A stretch of DNA of 34,920 nt, from contig JAEYZJ010000047.1 of the NCBI GenBank assembly GCA_023430705.1, positions 1 to 34,920 on the forward strand, written 5' to 3'. The stretch comes from Pseudomonadota bacterium. GTDB lineage: Bacteria; Pseudomonadota; Alphaproteobacteria; Rhizobiales; Devosiaceae. The notes under the pieces were generated by a model. That model ran no database searches, was not told the origin of the DNA, and saw only the letters and a program-made list of their open reading frames with translations. This document shows, piece after piece, positions 1 to 8,463 of this stretch; the first letter of the stretch is position 1, and each line of letters opens with the position of its first letter. The position numbers and the translations under genes are program-made.

Positions 1-1143
1 ATCTCCGAGCAGGAAGACCTGCTCGAGGACATCTGCAACGACGTGCTCGGCTACGGCCCGCTGGAGCCGCTGCTGGCCCGCGACGACATCGCCGACATCA
101 TGGTGAACGGGTCGCAGAAGTGCTACATTGAGGTCAGCGGCAAGGTGAAGCTGACCAATGTCCGCTTCCGCGACGACGCACACCTGATGAACGTGTGCCA
201 GCGCATCGTGAGCCAGGTCGGCCGCCGCGTCGATGAGAGTTCCCCCATCTGCGACGCCCGCCTCCCCGACGGCTCGCGTGTCAACGTCATCGCCCCGCCG
301 CTCTCCATTGATGGCGCCGCGCTGACCATCCGAAAGTTCAAGAAGGACAAGCTGACCCTTCAGCAGCTGGTCAAGTACGGCTCGATCTCCCCCGAGGGCG
401 CCGAGGTGCTTCGCATCCTGGGCCGCGTCCGCGCCAACATCCTCATCTCGGGCGGCACTGGTTCGGGCAAGACCACGCTCCTCAACTGTCTCACCGGCTT
501 CATCGAAAAGGACGAGCGCGTCATCACCTGCGAGGACTCGGCCGAGCTGCAGTTGCAGCAGCCGCACGTCGTGCGCCTCGAAACCCGCCCGCCCAACCTC
601 GAGGGCGAGGGCGAGATCACCATGCGCGACCTCGTCAAGAACTGCCTGCGTATGCGTCCCGAGCGCATCATCGTGGGCGAAGTGCGCGGACCCGAGGCGT
701 TCGACCTGCTCCAGGCGATGAACACCGGCCACGACGGGTCCATGGGCACGCTGCACGCCAACAGCCCGCGCGAAGCCCTGTCGCGTCTCGAATCCATGAT
801 CACCATGGGTGGCTACGCACTGCCCAGCCGCACCATCCGCGAGATGATCTGCTCCTCGATCGACGTGATCGTGCAGGCCGCCCGCCTGCGCGACGGTTCG
901 CGCCGCATCACCCACATCTCGGAAGTGCTGGGCATGGAAGGCGACGTGATCGTGACCCAGGACGTGTTCCTCTACGACATCCTGGGCGAGGACACGAACG
1001 GCAACCTCGTCGGTCGCCACCGCTCGACCGGCATCACCAAGCCCAACTTCACCGAGCGCGCCCGCTACTTCAACGAAGAGCCCAACCTCGTCGAGGCGCT
1101 CGAGAAGTCGAATATCGAGCAGCACGAGATCCTCGGAGCATAG
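1..1143 (+). CDS. cpaF: CpaF/TadA, Tad pilus assembly ATPase (5' end outside window)
   Basis: This is a cytoplasmic hexameric ATPase of the type II/IV secretion superfamily that powers assembly of Tad/Flp pili at the inner membrane. The frame is open from base 1 and in phase with the rest, so the gene starts upstream. The GTG at 43 lies inside conserved family sequence and is not the start. The visible 380 residues contain the Walker A motif GGTGSGKTTL (near bases 451-480), the acidic Walker B region RIIVGEVRG followed by EAFDLLQAMNTGHDG, and the conserved His in GTLHANSPREAL. It is followed after 5 bases by tadB and then tadC, the usual Tad order. The family is clear; the N-terminal region cannot be judged here. 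Confidence 0.95.
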   Translation: MSEQEDLLEDICNDVLGYGPLEPLLARDDIADIMVNGSQKCYIEVSGKVKLTNVRFRDDAHLMNVCQRIVSQVGRRVDESSPICDARLPDGSRVNVIAPPLSIDGAALTIRKFKKDKLTLQQLVKYGSISPEGAEVLRILGRVRANILISGGTGSGKTTLLNCLTGFIEKDERVITCEDSAELQLQQPHVVRLETRPPNLEGEGEITMRDLVKNCLRMRPERIIVGEVRGPEAFDLLQAMNTGHDGSMGTLHANSPREALSRLESMITMGGYALPSRTIREMICSSIDVIVQAARLRDGSRRITHISEVLGMEGDVIVTQDVFLYDILGEDTNGNLVGRHRSTGITKPNFTERARYFNEEPNLVEALEKSNIEQHEILGA

Positions 1144-1148
1144 GTCGC

Positions 1149-2126
1149 ATGAACCCGCTGATCCTCGCCATCCTCGCTGCCGTGTGCGTCGGCGCCCTGG
1201 GCTTTGCGCTGGTGCCCTCGCTGATGGGCAGCGGCCGCGCCGACAAGCGCATGCGGGCCATGCAGGGTGACGTCCGCGCCAATCGCCTCGCCGCCGACAC
1301 CACCCGTACCCGCGATGCGCGCCGCAAGGAACTGCAGCAGACGCTGAAGGCGCAGACCACCGCGCTCGAGCGCAAGAAGAAGCACGTCCCCCTGCGCGAC
1401 CAGCTCTACCAGGCCGGCATGAAGATCAAGCCGGCCGGCTTCATCCGCAACTCCGTGATCACCGGCCTCGTCGTCGCCGTCATCACCTTCGTGCTGCAGC
1501 TGCAGTGGTTCTACTGGATCATCTTCGGCCTCACGAGCGCCTACCTGCTGCCGCGCATGTACGTGAAGCATCGCCGCAAGCGCTTCCAGAACGCCTTTCT
1601 CGACGAACTCCCCAACGCCGTCGAAGCCATCGTGCGCGGCGTGAAGTCGGGTCTGCCGCTCAACGACTCCATGCGGTTGGTCGCCAAGGAGGCCAAGGAG
1701 CCGATCAAGTCCGAGTTCCAGAGGGTTCTGGACCAGCAGGCGGTCGGCAAGACCATCCAGGAAGCGGTAACGACGCTCTATGACCGCGTGCCGTTGCCCG
1801 AGGTAAACTTCTTCATCGTCGTCATCACCGTGCAGGCCCAGGCCGGCGGCAACCTGTCCGAAGCGCTGGGCAACCTGGCGCGCGTGCTGCGCAACCGCAA
1901 GAAGATGAAGGCCAAGGTCAAGGCGATGTCCTCCGAAGCCAAGGCGTCGGCCGGCATCATCGGCTCGTTGCCGATCATCGTGGCCATCCTCGTGTCGTTG
2001 ACCACGCCCGGCTATCTGCTGCCCATGATCGAGACCCAGATTGGCAACATCCTGCTGGGCGTCGCCGCCCTCCTGATGTTCATGGGCGGCTTCATCATGA
2101 ACCGCATGATCCAGTTCGACATCTGA
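1149..2126 (+). CDS. tadB: TadB, Tad pilus inner-membrane platform protein
   Basis: This 325-residue protein is a T2SSF (GspF-like) inner-membrane subunit of the Tad pilus machine and is thought to form a platform with TadC that couples to CpaF. The N-terminus (about residues 3-22) is a membrane segment. A charged stretch follows, then a hydrophobic pair around residues 100-135. The cytoplasmic T2SSF helical domain runs through about residues 155-260, with the typical stretch LPNAVEAIVRGVKSGLPL. Two further membrane segments end the protein. The ATG start lies 5 bases after the cpaF stop, with AGG just upstream. The gene is co-transcribed with cpaF and tadC. Confidence 0.92.
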   Translation: MNPLILAILAAVCVGALGFALVPSLMGSGRADKRMRAMQGDVRANRLAADTTRTRDARRKELQQTLKAQTTALERKKKHVPLRDQLYQAGMKIKPAGFIRNSVITGLVVAVITFVLQLQWFYWIIFGLTSAYLLPRMYVKHRRKRFQNAFLDELPNAVEAIVRGVKSGLPLNDSMRLVAKEAKEPIKSEFQRVLDQQAVGKTIQEAVTTLYDRVPLPEVNFFIVVITVQAQAGGNLSEALGNLARVLRNRKKMKAKVKAMSSEAKASAGIIGSLPIIVAILVSLTTPGYLLPMIETQIGNILLGVAALLMFMGGFIMNRMIQFDI

Positions 2127-2139
2127 AAAGGAACTCGGC

Positions 2140-3150
2140 GTGCAGCGGATCATCGACACAGTCACCGATACCCAGTTCCTGATCGCCGTGCTCGCGGCGA
2201 TCGCGGCGGCTGCCGTGGTGTTCTCGATCGGCGCGACCTTCCTGTCCGGCGGCTCCAAGATGCGCCAGCGCATCAAGCGCGTGGCCCTCGAGCGCGAAAA
2301 GATGCGGGCCCAGGAAATGGCCCGCCTGCGCGGCACGGCCAACAGCCAGGATGAGGGCGCCCGCACCATCCGCCAGTCGCAGGGCAAGGACTACATGAAG
2401 AACGTCGTCGAGCGCTTCTCGCTCGAGAAGGCGTTCATGGACGACAAGACCGCCGAGAGCCTCGCGCGCGCCGGCTATCGCGGCCAGTCGGCGATGACGA
2501 CCTGGCTGTTCATCCGCTTCGTGACGCCGTTTGCGCTGTTCTTCCTGTCCTTTGCCTATCTCGCGCTGACCGTGTTCCAGGACAAGCCGCTGTGGATGAA
2601 CGCCATCTACGCGCTGCTGCTCGGCCTTGTCGGCGCCTACCTGCCGAACCTGCTGCTCAAGAACAAGCAGATCAAGCGCCAGCAGTCGATCCGGCGCGCC
2701 TGGCCCGATGCCCTCGACCTCGTGCTGCTCTGCGTCGAAGCCGGCATGTCGGTCGAGCATGCGCTCAAGCGCGTTGCCAAGGAAATCGGTGCCCAGAGCA
2801 TCGAGCTTGCCGAGGAGATGACCCTCACCACCGCCGAGCTCAGCTTCCTCGAGGATCGCACCCGCGCTTACGAGAACCTCGGCCGCCGCACCGGTCTCGA
2901 CAACGTCAAGTCGGTGATGCAGGCCCTGATCCAGGCCGAGCGGCATGGCACGTCGGTCGGCTCCTCGCTCCGCGTCATGGCCGAGGAAGGCCGCGAGCAG
3001 CGCATGATGGAAGCCGAAAAGAAGGCCGCCGCGCTGCCCCCCAAGCTCACCGTGCCGCTGATCGTCTTCTTCCTGCCGGTGCTGTTCATCGTCATCATCT
3101 CCCCCGCCATCATCCGCGTCTTCTCGCAAAGCTTCTTCAACGGCGGCTGA
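2140..3150 (+). CDS. tadC: TadC, Tad pilus inner-membrane platform protein
   Basis: This 336-residue protein is the second T2SSF-domain platform subunit of the Tad system. It starts with GTG preceded by AAAAGGAA, 13 bases after the tadB stop. It has an N-terminal membrane segment (about residues 12-35), a basic linker, and a hydrophobic pair around 125-165. The T2SSF domain follows (about 185-290, with DLVLLCVEAGMSVEHAL). A final hydrophobic stretch ends close to the C-terminus. It is paralogous to TadB, as is normal for this operon. A strong hairpin terminator follows 18 bases after the stop, so the + strand Tad transcript probably ends here. Confidence 0.92.
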   Translation: MQRIIDTVTDTQFLIAVLAAIAAAAVVFSIGATFLSGGSKMRQRIKRVALEREKMRAQEMARLRGTANSQDEGARTIRQSQGKDYMKNVVERFSLEKAFMDDKTAESLARAGYRGQSAMTTWLFIRFVTPFALFFLSFAYLALTVFQDKPLWMNAIYALLLGLVGAYLPNLLLKNKQIKRQQSIRRAWPDALDLVLLCVEAGMSVEHALKRVAKEIGAQSIELAEEMTLTTAELSFLEDRTRAYENLGRRTGLDNVKSVMQALIQAERHGTSVGSSLRVMAEEGREQRMMEAEKKAAALPPKLTVPLIVFFLPVLFIVIISPAIIRVFSQSFFNGG

Positions 3151-3168
3151 GCACGCGACCGAACGCCA

Positions 3169-3194
3169 AAAAGGCGCCCGCTGGGCGCCTTTTC
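3169..3194 (+). terminator. Rho-independent terminator after tadC
   Basis: A perfect 9-bp stem (3171-3179 with 3183-3191) with a 3-base loop is followed by TTT on the + strand and preceded by a run of A. It can therefore act in both directions. It lies between the convergent tadC and tadD-like genes. Confidence 0.85.
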
Positions 3195-3262
3195 TGTTCC
3201 GGAAGCTCGGATGCGTGAGGGGGTGAAGTGTCCTGCCGCCGGACCCTTGTGTGCCGCCCCTG

Positions 3263-4051
3263 CTAGCCCTGCTGCTTGACCAGGTCCCAGCGGTTCTGCT
3301 GGGTGAGCAGGGACCTGATGTAGGCCATGTTGGTTTCGACGCGATCGGCAGGCAGTTCGGCCGCGAACAGCGTGCGCGCCTCGTCGAAGCGGCCCTGGAG
3401 GCCGATGACCAGCGCGAGGTTCTGGCGGACCTGGGTGGTGGCGCCGCGCATCTTGCTCGCCATGCGCAGCTCGGACTCGGCTTTGTCGAGCTCGTTGGTC
3501 ATGGCGTAGGAGAGGCCGAGGTTGGCGTGGATGGAGGCCTGTTCGGGCGCGATCTTCATCGCCTGGGCGTAGAAGGTCCGGGCCTGGGTGTTCTTGCCGC
3601 TCTGGTCGAGGATTGCGCCCTTGACCAGCAGCTCGTTCCAGCCCGGAGTCGCCGGGTCGATCGCCTGGTCGATGACATTGAGCGCCCGCTCGAACTGGCC
3701 GGATGCCGCCAGCGCCTTGGCGAAGGCGACGAGCAGTTCCTTGTCGCCCTTGTAGCGGGCGACGCCGTTCTCGAGCACGGCCACCGCCTGCTGGGCCTGT
3801 CCGTTCGCGCGCAGCGCCGCAGCGTAGTAGAGGATCGTGGCGCGGTCGCCGGGGTTCTTCTTGTAGCGTGCCCCGAGTTCGGCAAGGGCGGCGCTCTGCT
3901 TGCCGGCCAGTCCCGTCGCCGGCGCGTCCCCGATGCTGGCGGTGGTCATCGGGCTCGTGGCGCAGGCCGAGAGCGACACGGCCGCGACCCCCGCGAGCAG
4001 CACCAGGCGGAAGGATGACGGGCGGCGGGATTTGGGGAGACGGGACAACAC
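3263..4051 (-). CDS. tadD: TadD-like TPR lipoprotein
   Basis: This is a tetratricopeptide-repeat lipoprotein, probably the TadD partner needed for Tad pilus assembly in the periplasm or at the membrane. From the chosen GTG start (262 residues) the protein has a basic N-terminus, a hydrophobic stretch, and a lipobox LSAC with Cys30 as the lipidation site. TPR-type helix pairs fill about residues 50-220, with repeated A..Y/F..A..L patterns. The frame is open upstream to an ATG at 4156. That longer form would put 35 unlikely residues before the signal peptide and would run through an AT-rich promoter-like patch, so I prefer 4051; TTG at 4048 is also possible. It converges on tadC, whereas tadD often lies downstream on the same strand. 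Confidence 0.78.
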   Translation of the reverse strand: MLSRLPKSRRPSSFRLVLLAGVAAVSLSACATSPMTTASIGDAPATGLAGKQSAALAELGARYKKNPGDRATILYYAAALRANGQAQQAVAVLENGVARYKGDKELLVAFAKALAASGQFERALNVIDQAIDPATPGWNELLVKGAILDQSGKNTQARTFYAQAMKIAPEQASIHANLGLSYAMTNELDKAESELRMASKMRGATTQVRQNLALVIGLQGRFDEARTLFAAELPADRVETNMAYIRSLLTQQNRWDLVKQQG

Positions 4052-4104
4052 GGCGCAGACCTCGCGGGCAGTGCCCAAGCACTTATCGCACCAGCAATAA
4101 TTGA

Positions 4105-4125
4105 TTAACCCTAACAGCGGGTTAA
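4105..4125. promoter_or_regulatory. Inverted repeat, possible CtrA-type site upstream of tadD and pepA
   Basis: TTAACCC and GGGTTAA form a perfect 7-bp inverted repeat with a 7-base spacer, in the AT-rich patch between divergent tadD and the aminopeptidase gene. Read on the minus strand it gives TTAA-N7-TTAG, one base from the CtrA consensus TTAA-N7-TTAA. CtrA controls pilus and flagellar genes in Caulobacter and relatives. The function here is inferred only. Confidence 0.35.
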
Positions 4126-4206
4126 ACGGCAGCGCGCCGGGCGTTGTCACCACCACTCCTGCGGGCGTACACAGATGGTCCCGCCGCCCACCACACGGAC
4201 CGCTCG

Positions 4207-5547
4207 ATGGCCAGTTCCAGCCCGATCCCTCTCATCGCCGTCGAAGAGGGCCAGTTCCCCCCGACCCTTGCGGCCGGCGAGGCCAACTGGGCCAAGGCCA
4301 ATGGCTTTTCCGGCCAGCGTGGGCGGCTGCTTGCCCTGCCGGGTGCGGACGGCGGGATCGGAGGCTACCTGTTCGGACTGGGAGAGCCCGCCGGCCGCCC
4401 GCGCCTCATCCTCGGCAGTGCGGCTGCTGCCCTCGAGCCCGGTCGCTACAGCCTCGCCGGCGCGTTCGGCGACCCGACACTGGCCGCGCTCGCCTTCCGG
4501 CTGGGAGCCTATCGCTTCGACCGCTATCGCAGGAGCCGCGCCGCGGTCGAACTCGACGATCCCGAGGGCGCCGACATCGCCGGGGTCACCCGTCTTGCGG
4601 ACGCCGCCTATCTCGCGCGCGATCTGATCAATACCCCGGCCAACGATCTCGGCCCGGAGGCGCTGGAGCAGCAGATTCGCGCCCTCACCCGGCGTCACGG
4701 CATCGAGGCCACGGTCACCGTGGGCGATGCGCTGCTCGATCAGAACTTCCCGATGATCCATGCGGTCGGCCGCGCTGCCGCCGAGGCGCCGCGGCTGGTC
4801 GAATTCAGCTGGGGCAGGGCGGACGACCCGAAGGTGACTCTGGTGGGCAAGGGCGTGACCTTCGATACCGGCGGGCTGGACATCAAGACCTCCACCGGCA
4901 TGCTCCTGATGAAGAAGGACATGGGCGGCGCCGCCAATGTCCTCGGCCTTGCTCATGCGATCATCGATGCCGGCATCAAGGTGCGGCTGCGCGTGCTGGT
5001 CCCCATCGTCGAGAATGCTATTTCCGCGTCGGCCTTTCGCCCCGGCGACATCCTGCGCGCCCGCAACGGCACGACCGTCGAGATCGGCAACACCGACGCC
5101 GAGGGCCGCCTGATTCTCGCCGACGCGCTCGCCCTTGCCGACGAGGAGAGCCCGCAGCTCATTGTCGACATGGCGACACTCACCGGCGCGGCCCGCACCG
5201 CCCTGGGGCCGGACCTGCCCCCGCTCTACGCCACCGACGACGAGCTTGCGCGCGGCCTCGTCGCCGCAGGCACGGCGTCGGACGATCCACTCTGGCAGAT
5301 GCCGCTCTGGACGCCCTATGAAGCAATGTTGTCCTCGCGGGTTGCGGACGTGAATAATACTGGCGGTGCCTTCGCGGGCTCGGTCACCGCCGCGCTCTTC
5401 CTAAAGCGCTTCGTGCGCCAGGCCGGCGCCTGGGCGCATCTCGATATCTATGGCTGGGCCCCCGAAGCACGCCCGGGCCGTCCGTTCGGTGGAACCGACC
5501 AGGGCATCCGTGCCGTCTACGGCTACCTGAAGCAGCGATATGGTTGA
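4207..5547 (+). CDS. M17 family leucyl aminopeptidase
   Basis: This is a two-metal cytosolic exopeptidase that removes N-terminal residues from peptides. From the ATG at 4207 it is 446 residues, at the short end of the family. The metal-binding and catalytic blocks are present: GKGVTFDTGGLDIKTS around residue 214, MKKDMGGAA soon after, and the signature NTDAEGRL at residue 295. The N-terminal domain (about 1-150) is divergent, as usual in this subgroup. A TTG at 4144 would add 21 residues with no family-like sequence, so the ATG is preferred. The gene is followed by the MarR-GNAT gene 33 bases later on the same strand. Confidence 0.9.
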   Translation: MASSSPIPLIAVEEGQFPPTLAAGEANWAKANGFSGQRGRLLALPGADGGIGGYLFGLGEPAGRPRLILGSAAAALEPGRYSLAGAFGDPTLAALAFRLGAYRFDRYRRSRAAVELDDPEGADIAGVTRLADAAYLARDLINTPANDLGPEALEQQIRALTRRHGIEATVTVGDALLDQNFPMIHAVGRAAAEAPRLVEFSWGRADDPKVTLVGKGVTFDTGGLDIKTSTGMLLMKKDMGGAANVLGLAHAIIDAGIKVRLRVLVPIVENAISASAFRPGDILRARNGTTVEIGNTDAEGRLILADALALADEESPQLIVDMATLTGAARTALGPDLPPLYATDDELARGLVAAGTASDDPLWQMPLWTPYEAMLSSRVADVNNTGGAFAGSVTAALFLKRFVRQAGAWAHLDIYGWAPEARPGRPFGGTDQGIRAVYGYLKQRYG

Positions 5548-5580
5548 CAGGATCAACGAATAGGCAGCGCACTGTCGTTC

Positions 5581-6516
5581 ATGGACGACAGTACGCGCAT
5601 CGCCGAGATCCGCCGCTTCAGCCGCGCCTTCACGCGCTGGCTGGAGCGCTCTGACGAGCCCGATTGGCAGACCGCGCCCAGTCCGGCCGAGGCGCGGCTC
5701 ATCGAAGAGCTCAACGCCGCCGGAGAGGCAAGTGCCGCCGACCTCTCGCGCGCCATGGGTGTCGATCCGGCCTACATGAGCCGCATGCTGCACAAGCTCG
5801 CGGCGCAGGGCCTGGTCTCGACGACCCCGGCCACCGACGACCGCCGCCGTAACCTCCTGGCGCTGACCCCGGCCGGCCGTGATCTCTTCGCGAGGCAGAG
5901 CCGTCTCGCCGACGAGAGCGTCGCCCGACGCATCGCACCGCTGAGCGAGGGCGAGCGCGCGGAGATGGCTTCCGCCATGCAGACCATCCGGCGCATCCTG
6001 GAGCACGAGGACGAGCGGGCCGCAATCGTCCTGCGCCCGCACCGCATCGGCGATGTCGCACACGTCGTGGCTCGGCAGTCCGTGATCTACGCGAAGGACT
6101 ACGGGTGGGACGGCAGCTACGAGGCGCTGGCCGCCGAGATCGCCGGGCGGTTCCTGCAGGAGTTCGACCCGGCGATTGAGGGATGCTGGATTGCCGAGCG
6201 CGGCGGCCGCATCGTCGGTTCCGTTTTCGTCGTCGATGCGGGCGACGGCATCGCCCAGTTGCGCCTGCTCTATGTCGAGCCCGAGGCCCGCGGGCTCGGC
6301 GTCGGACGTCTGCTGGTCGACCAGGTGGTCGCCTTCGCCCGCGACCGGGGTTATCGCAAGGTGCGGCTCTGGACCCAGTCCGAACTCGTCGCGGCCCGCC
6401 GCGTCTACGCGGCGGCGGGCTTCATGCTGGTCGAGAGCAGGCCGCACCACAGCTTCGGGCGGGACCTCGTCGGCGAGTACTGGGAACTGCCGCTCCAGGC
6501 TGCAGCCGCTCAATAA
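5581..6516 (+). CDS. MarR-type regulator fused to GNAT acetyltransferase
   Basis: This 311-residue protein joins two domains. Residues about 1-145 form a MarR winged-helix DNA-binding domain, with the recognition region SAADLSRAMGVDPAYMSRML and the DRRR wing. Residues about 150-305 form a GNAT N-acetyltransferase domain, with the acetyl-CoA loop RGLGVG at 237-242 and the conserved AARRVYAAAGF stretch near 271-281. Such fusions are a known family in proteobacteria, with mostly unknown substrates. It follows the aminopeptidase gene closely. Its 3' end overlaps the convergent dehydrogenase gene by 7 bases. A weak ribosome site makes the start less certain. Confidence 0.88.
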   Translation: MDDSTRIAEIRRFSRAFTRWLERSDEPDWQTAPSPAEARLIEELNAAGEASAADLSRAMGVDPAYMSRMLHKLAAQGLVSTTPATDDRRRNLLALTPAGRDLFARQSRLADESVARRIAPLSEGERAEMASAMQTIRRILEHEDERAAIVLRPHRIGDVAHVVARQSVIYAKDYGWDGSYEALAAEIAGRFLQEFDPAIEGCWIAERGGRIVGSVFVVDAGDGIAQLRLLYVEPEARGLGVGRLLVDQVVAFARDRGYRKVRLWTQSELVAARRVYAAAGFMLVESRPHHSFGRDLVGEYWELPLQAAAAQ

Positions 6517-7457
6517 CCCCGCGAGCGGTCGACGACGTTGGGCAGGGGCTGGCCCGCCTCATGGTCGCGGATCACCTGCGAGAAGAAGGCGACGCCGGTA
6601 TTTTCCGTCGAGGCCCCGGCGATGTGCGGCGTGAACAGCACGTTGTCGAGCGCCCATAGCGGGCTCTCCTGCGGCAGGGGCTCGGTCTCGTAGACGTCGA
6701 GGCTGGCCGAGCCGAGCGTTCCGTCGGTCAACGCGCGCACGAGGTCGGCCTCGCGCTGGTGCCCGCCGCGCCCGCAGTTGACGAGGGCCGGGCCATGGCC
6801 GTCGAGCCCGCCCTTCCGCAGCTTGGACAGCGTCTCGTAGTTGATGATGCCGTGCGTCTCGGGCGTAAGCGGCAGCACGTTGACGAGGATGTCGGTCTCC
6901 CCGAGGAACGCCTCGAACTCCTCGGCTCCGGCGAAGGTCGGCGTCCCCTCGATCTCCTTCCTGCTGCGGGCCCAGCCGCGCGTCTTGAAGCCGATGGCAT
7001 TGAGCATGCGGATCGCTTCGCTGCCGATCGCCCCGAGCCCCATCACGCCCACCGTCGTATTCCAGGCCGGGGCGGGGTAGAGCTGTGACCAGCGCTTGTC
7101 CGCTTTGTCGCGGGCAAAGCGCGTGACCAGCCGGTGGTGCGCGAGCACGCTGTGCACGATGTAGTCGCACATCTGCTGTGTCAGCGCCTTGTCCATGAAG
7201 CGTACGATCGGCACGCCGGCCGGCAGGCTCGGGTGGCGCAGCACGGCATCGACGCCCGCGCCGAGCGACAGGATCGCCTTGAGGTTGGTCAGCCCGTCGA
7301 AGGCGTCGGCCTTGGGCTTCCAGATGAAGATGTAGTCGATCTCGGCCGGATCATAGCTATCGGCACGAGTGACCACCTTGTGCCCGGGCAGGGCGGCGGC
7401 GAACCCGTCGGCCCAGCGCCGCTCGTTGAAGTCGGCGAGGTGCAGCAGAAGAGTCAT
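6510..7457 (-). CDS. Glyoxylate/hydroxypyruvate reductase A-like 2-hydroxyacid dehydrogenase
   Basis: This is an NAD(P)-dependent D-isomer 2-hydroxyacid dehydrogenase, probably reducing glyoxylate or hydroxypyruvate. It has 315 residues, the length of GhrA. The nucleotide-binding GLGAIG lies at residues 140-145. The catalytic Arg (R230 in NCGRGG), Glu (E259 in YETEP) and His (H278 in PHIAG) are at the spacing seen in GhrA. The ATG at 7457 is preceded by GGAGA at a suitable distance. The frame continues further upstream, but that part runs across a terminator and into the antisense of the cytochrome gene, so it is not coding. The exact substrate is inferred from family only. Confidence 0.88.
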   Translation of the reverse strand: MTLLLHLADFNERRWADGFAAALPGHKVVTRADSYDPAEIDYIFIWKPKADAFDGLTNLKAILSLGAGVDAVLRHPSLPAGVPIVRFMDKALTQQMCDYIVHSVLAHHRLVTRFARDKADKRWSQLYPAPAWNTTVGVMGLGAIGSEAIRMLNAIGFKTRGWARSRKEIEGTPTFAGAEEFEAFLGETDILVNVLPLTPETHGIINYETLSKLRKGGLDGHGPALVNCGRGGHQREADLVRALTDGTLGSASLDVYETEPLPQESPLWALDNVLFTPHIAGASTENTGVAFFSQVIRDHEAGQPLPNVVDRSRGY

Positions 7458-7473
7458 GGAGCAGGTCTCCCCC

Positions 7474-7505
7474 AAAAAGAAAGAGCCGCACCAGTGGCGC
7501 GGCTC
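7474..7505 (-). terminator. Rho-independent terminator after the cytochrome c gene
   Basis: On the minus strand the arms GAGCCGC and GCGGCTC (7499-7505 and 7483-7489) enclose a 9-base loop and are followed by TTTCTTTTT. It separates the cytochrome c gene from the downstream dehydrogenase gene. Confidence 0.8.
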
Positions 7506-7527
7506 GGGCATAGGCAATGCTGCCGGA

Positions 7528-8280
7528 TCACTGTGCCGGGACGGCGGGCACGGCTTCGGTTTCGGTCGTCGTGGTGGGCGTGCCCTGGACCGGGGTGTCG
7601 CTCTGCGTCTCGGTCGGCGTGTCGATTGCCGGGGCGGCGCTCTCGACCGGAGCGCTGTCGGCCGGGGCCGTCGCCGGATCGTCGGCGGCCGGGGTCGCTT
7701 CGGCGTCGGCGGCGGGAGCGGCCTCCGGCGCCGGGAACGGCACCGGCGACGGCGACAGCGTCTGCAGGTAGGCGAGGATATTGGCGCGCTCGACCGGGTT
7801 CTTGACGCCGGCAAAGCTCATCTTGGTGCCGGGGGTGAAGCCCTTGGGCGAGGCGAGGAAGGCGTCGAGGTTGGCGTAGGTCCACAGGTCGCCCGCGGCC
7901 TTGTGCGCTTCCATGCCGGCCGAATAGGCGAAGCCCTCGTGGCTGCCGATCAGGCGATCGACGACATCATAGAGGCCGGGGCCGGTCTTGTTGGATTCGC
8001 CCGCGCCGAAATTGTGACAGCTGGCGCACTTCTTGACGGCAGACTGGCCGGCCGCGATATCGGCGCTGGCCAGCAGGGTGCCCAGCGGCACCGCCGGCGC
8101 CTCGGCTTCGGCGGCATCGCCGCCATGGTCCCCGCCCGTCTCGGCCTCGGCCAGCGTGTAGCCCGGACCGCGCCCCTCGATCGGGTGGTAGATGGCTTCG
8201 GCCAGGAATCCCACGCCCATGACGAAAAGCAGGGTGCCAAGGACGGCGCCAATGATCTTGTTGAGTTCGAACGAATCCAT
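7528..8280 (-). CDS. Membrane-anchored class I cytochrome c with a C-terminal Ala/Pro/Thr tail
   Basis: This 250-residue protein resembles the membrane-anchored CycM/c552 type, which carries electrons from the bc1 complex to oxidases on the periplasmic face. Residues 8-26 form an uncleaved N-terminal anchor, followed by a linker. The haem site CASCH is at 85-89 and the likely axial Met is M154 in PGTKMSF. The final helix NPVERANILAYLQTLS ends the cytochrome fold at about residue 176. The remaining 74 residues are a low-complexity Ala/Pro/Thr/Glu tail, which is unusual for the family. It is divergent from the prephenate dehydratase gene and is followed by its own terminator. Confidence 0.9.
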   Translation of the reverse strand: MDSFELNKIIGAVLGTLLFVMGVGFLAEAIYHPIEGRGPGYTLAEAETGGDHGGDAAEAEAPAVPLGTLLASADIAAGQSAVKKCASCHNFGAGESNKTGPGLYDVVDRLIGSHEGFAYSAGMEAHKAAGDLWTYANLDAFLASPKGFTPGTKMSFAGVKNPVERANILAYLQTLSPSPVPFPAPEAAPAADAEATPAADDPATAPADSAPVESAAPAIDTPTETQSDTPVQGTPTTTTETEAVPAVPAQ

Positions 8281-8378
8281 CGCGGGTATCTTAGCCTTTG
8301 ACGCCAGTTTGCAGAACGGCGGAACAGTGCAAGGCCTTACCTAGCCTGCACCGGCGCTTCAAGCCCTGTCCCGACGCG

Positions 8379-8403
8379 GGCGGAAGATAGTCCGCCGTTT
8401 TCC
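8379..8403 (+). other. Small stem-loop in the cytochrome c / pheA intergenic region
   Basis: GGCGGA and TCCGCC (8379-8384 and 8391-8396) flank a 6-base loop and are followed by GTTTT. It resembles a weak terminator but no gene ends just upstream on this strand. It could be a leader structure if pheA transcription starts further upstream. No leader peptide is evident. Confidence 0.3.
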
Positions 8404-8463
8404 GGGGTGCAACGGGGCTATATGTCCCTGCGACAACGCGAAACTGGAGGTCGCTGCTCAAGA

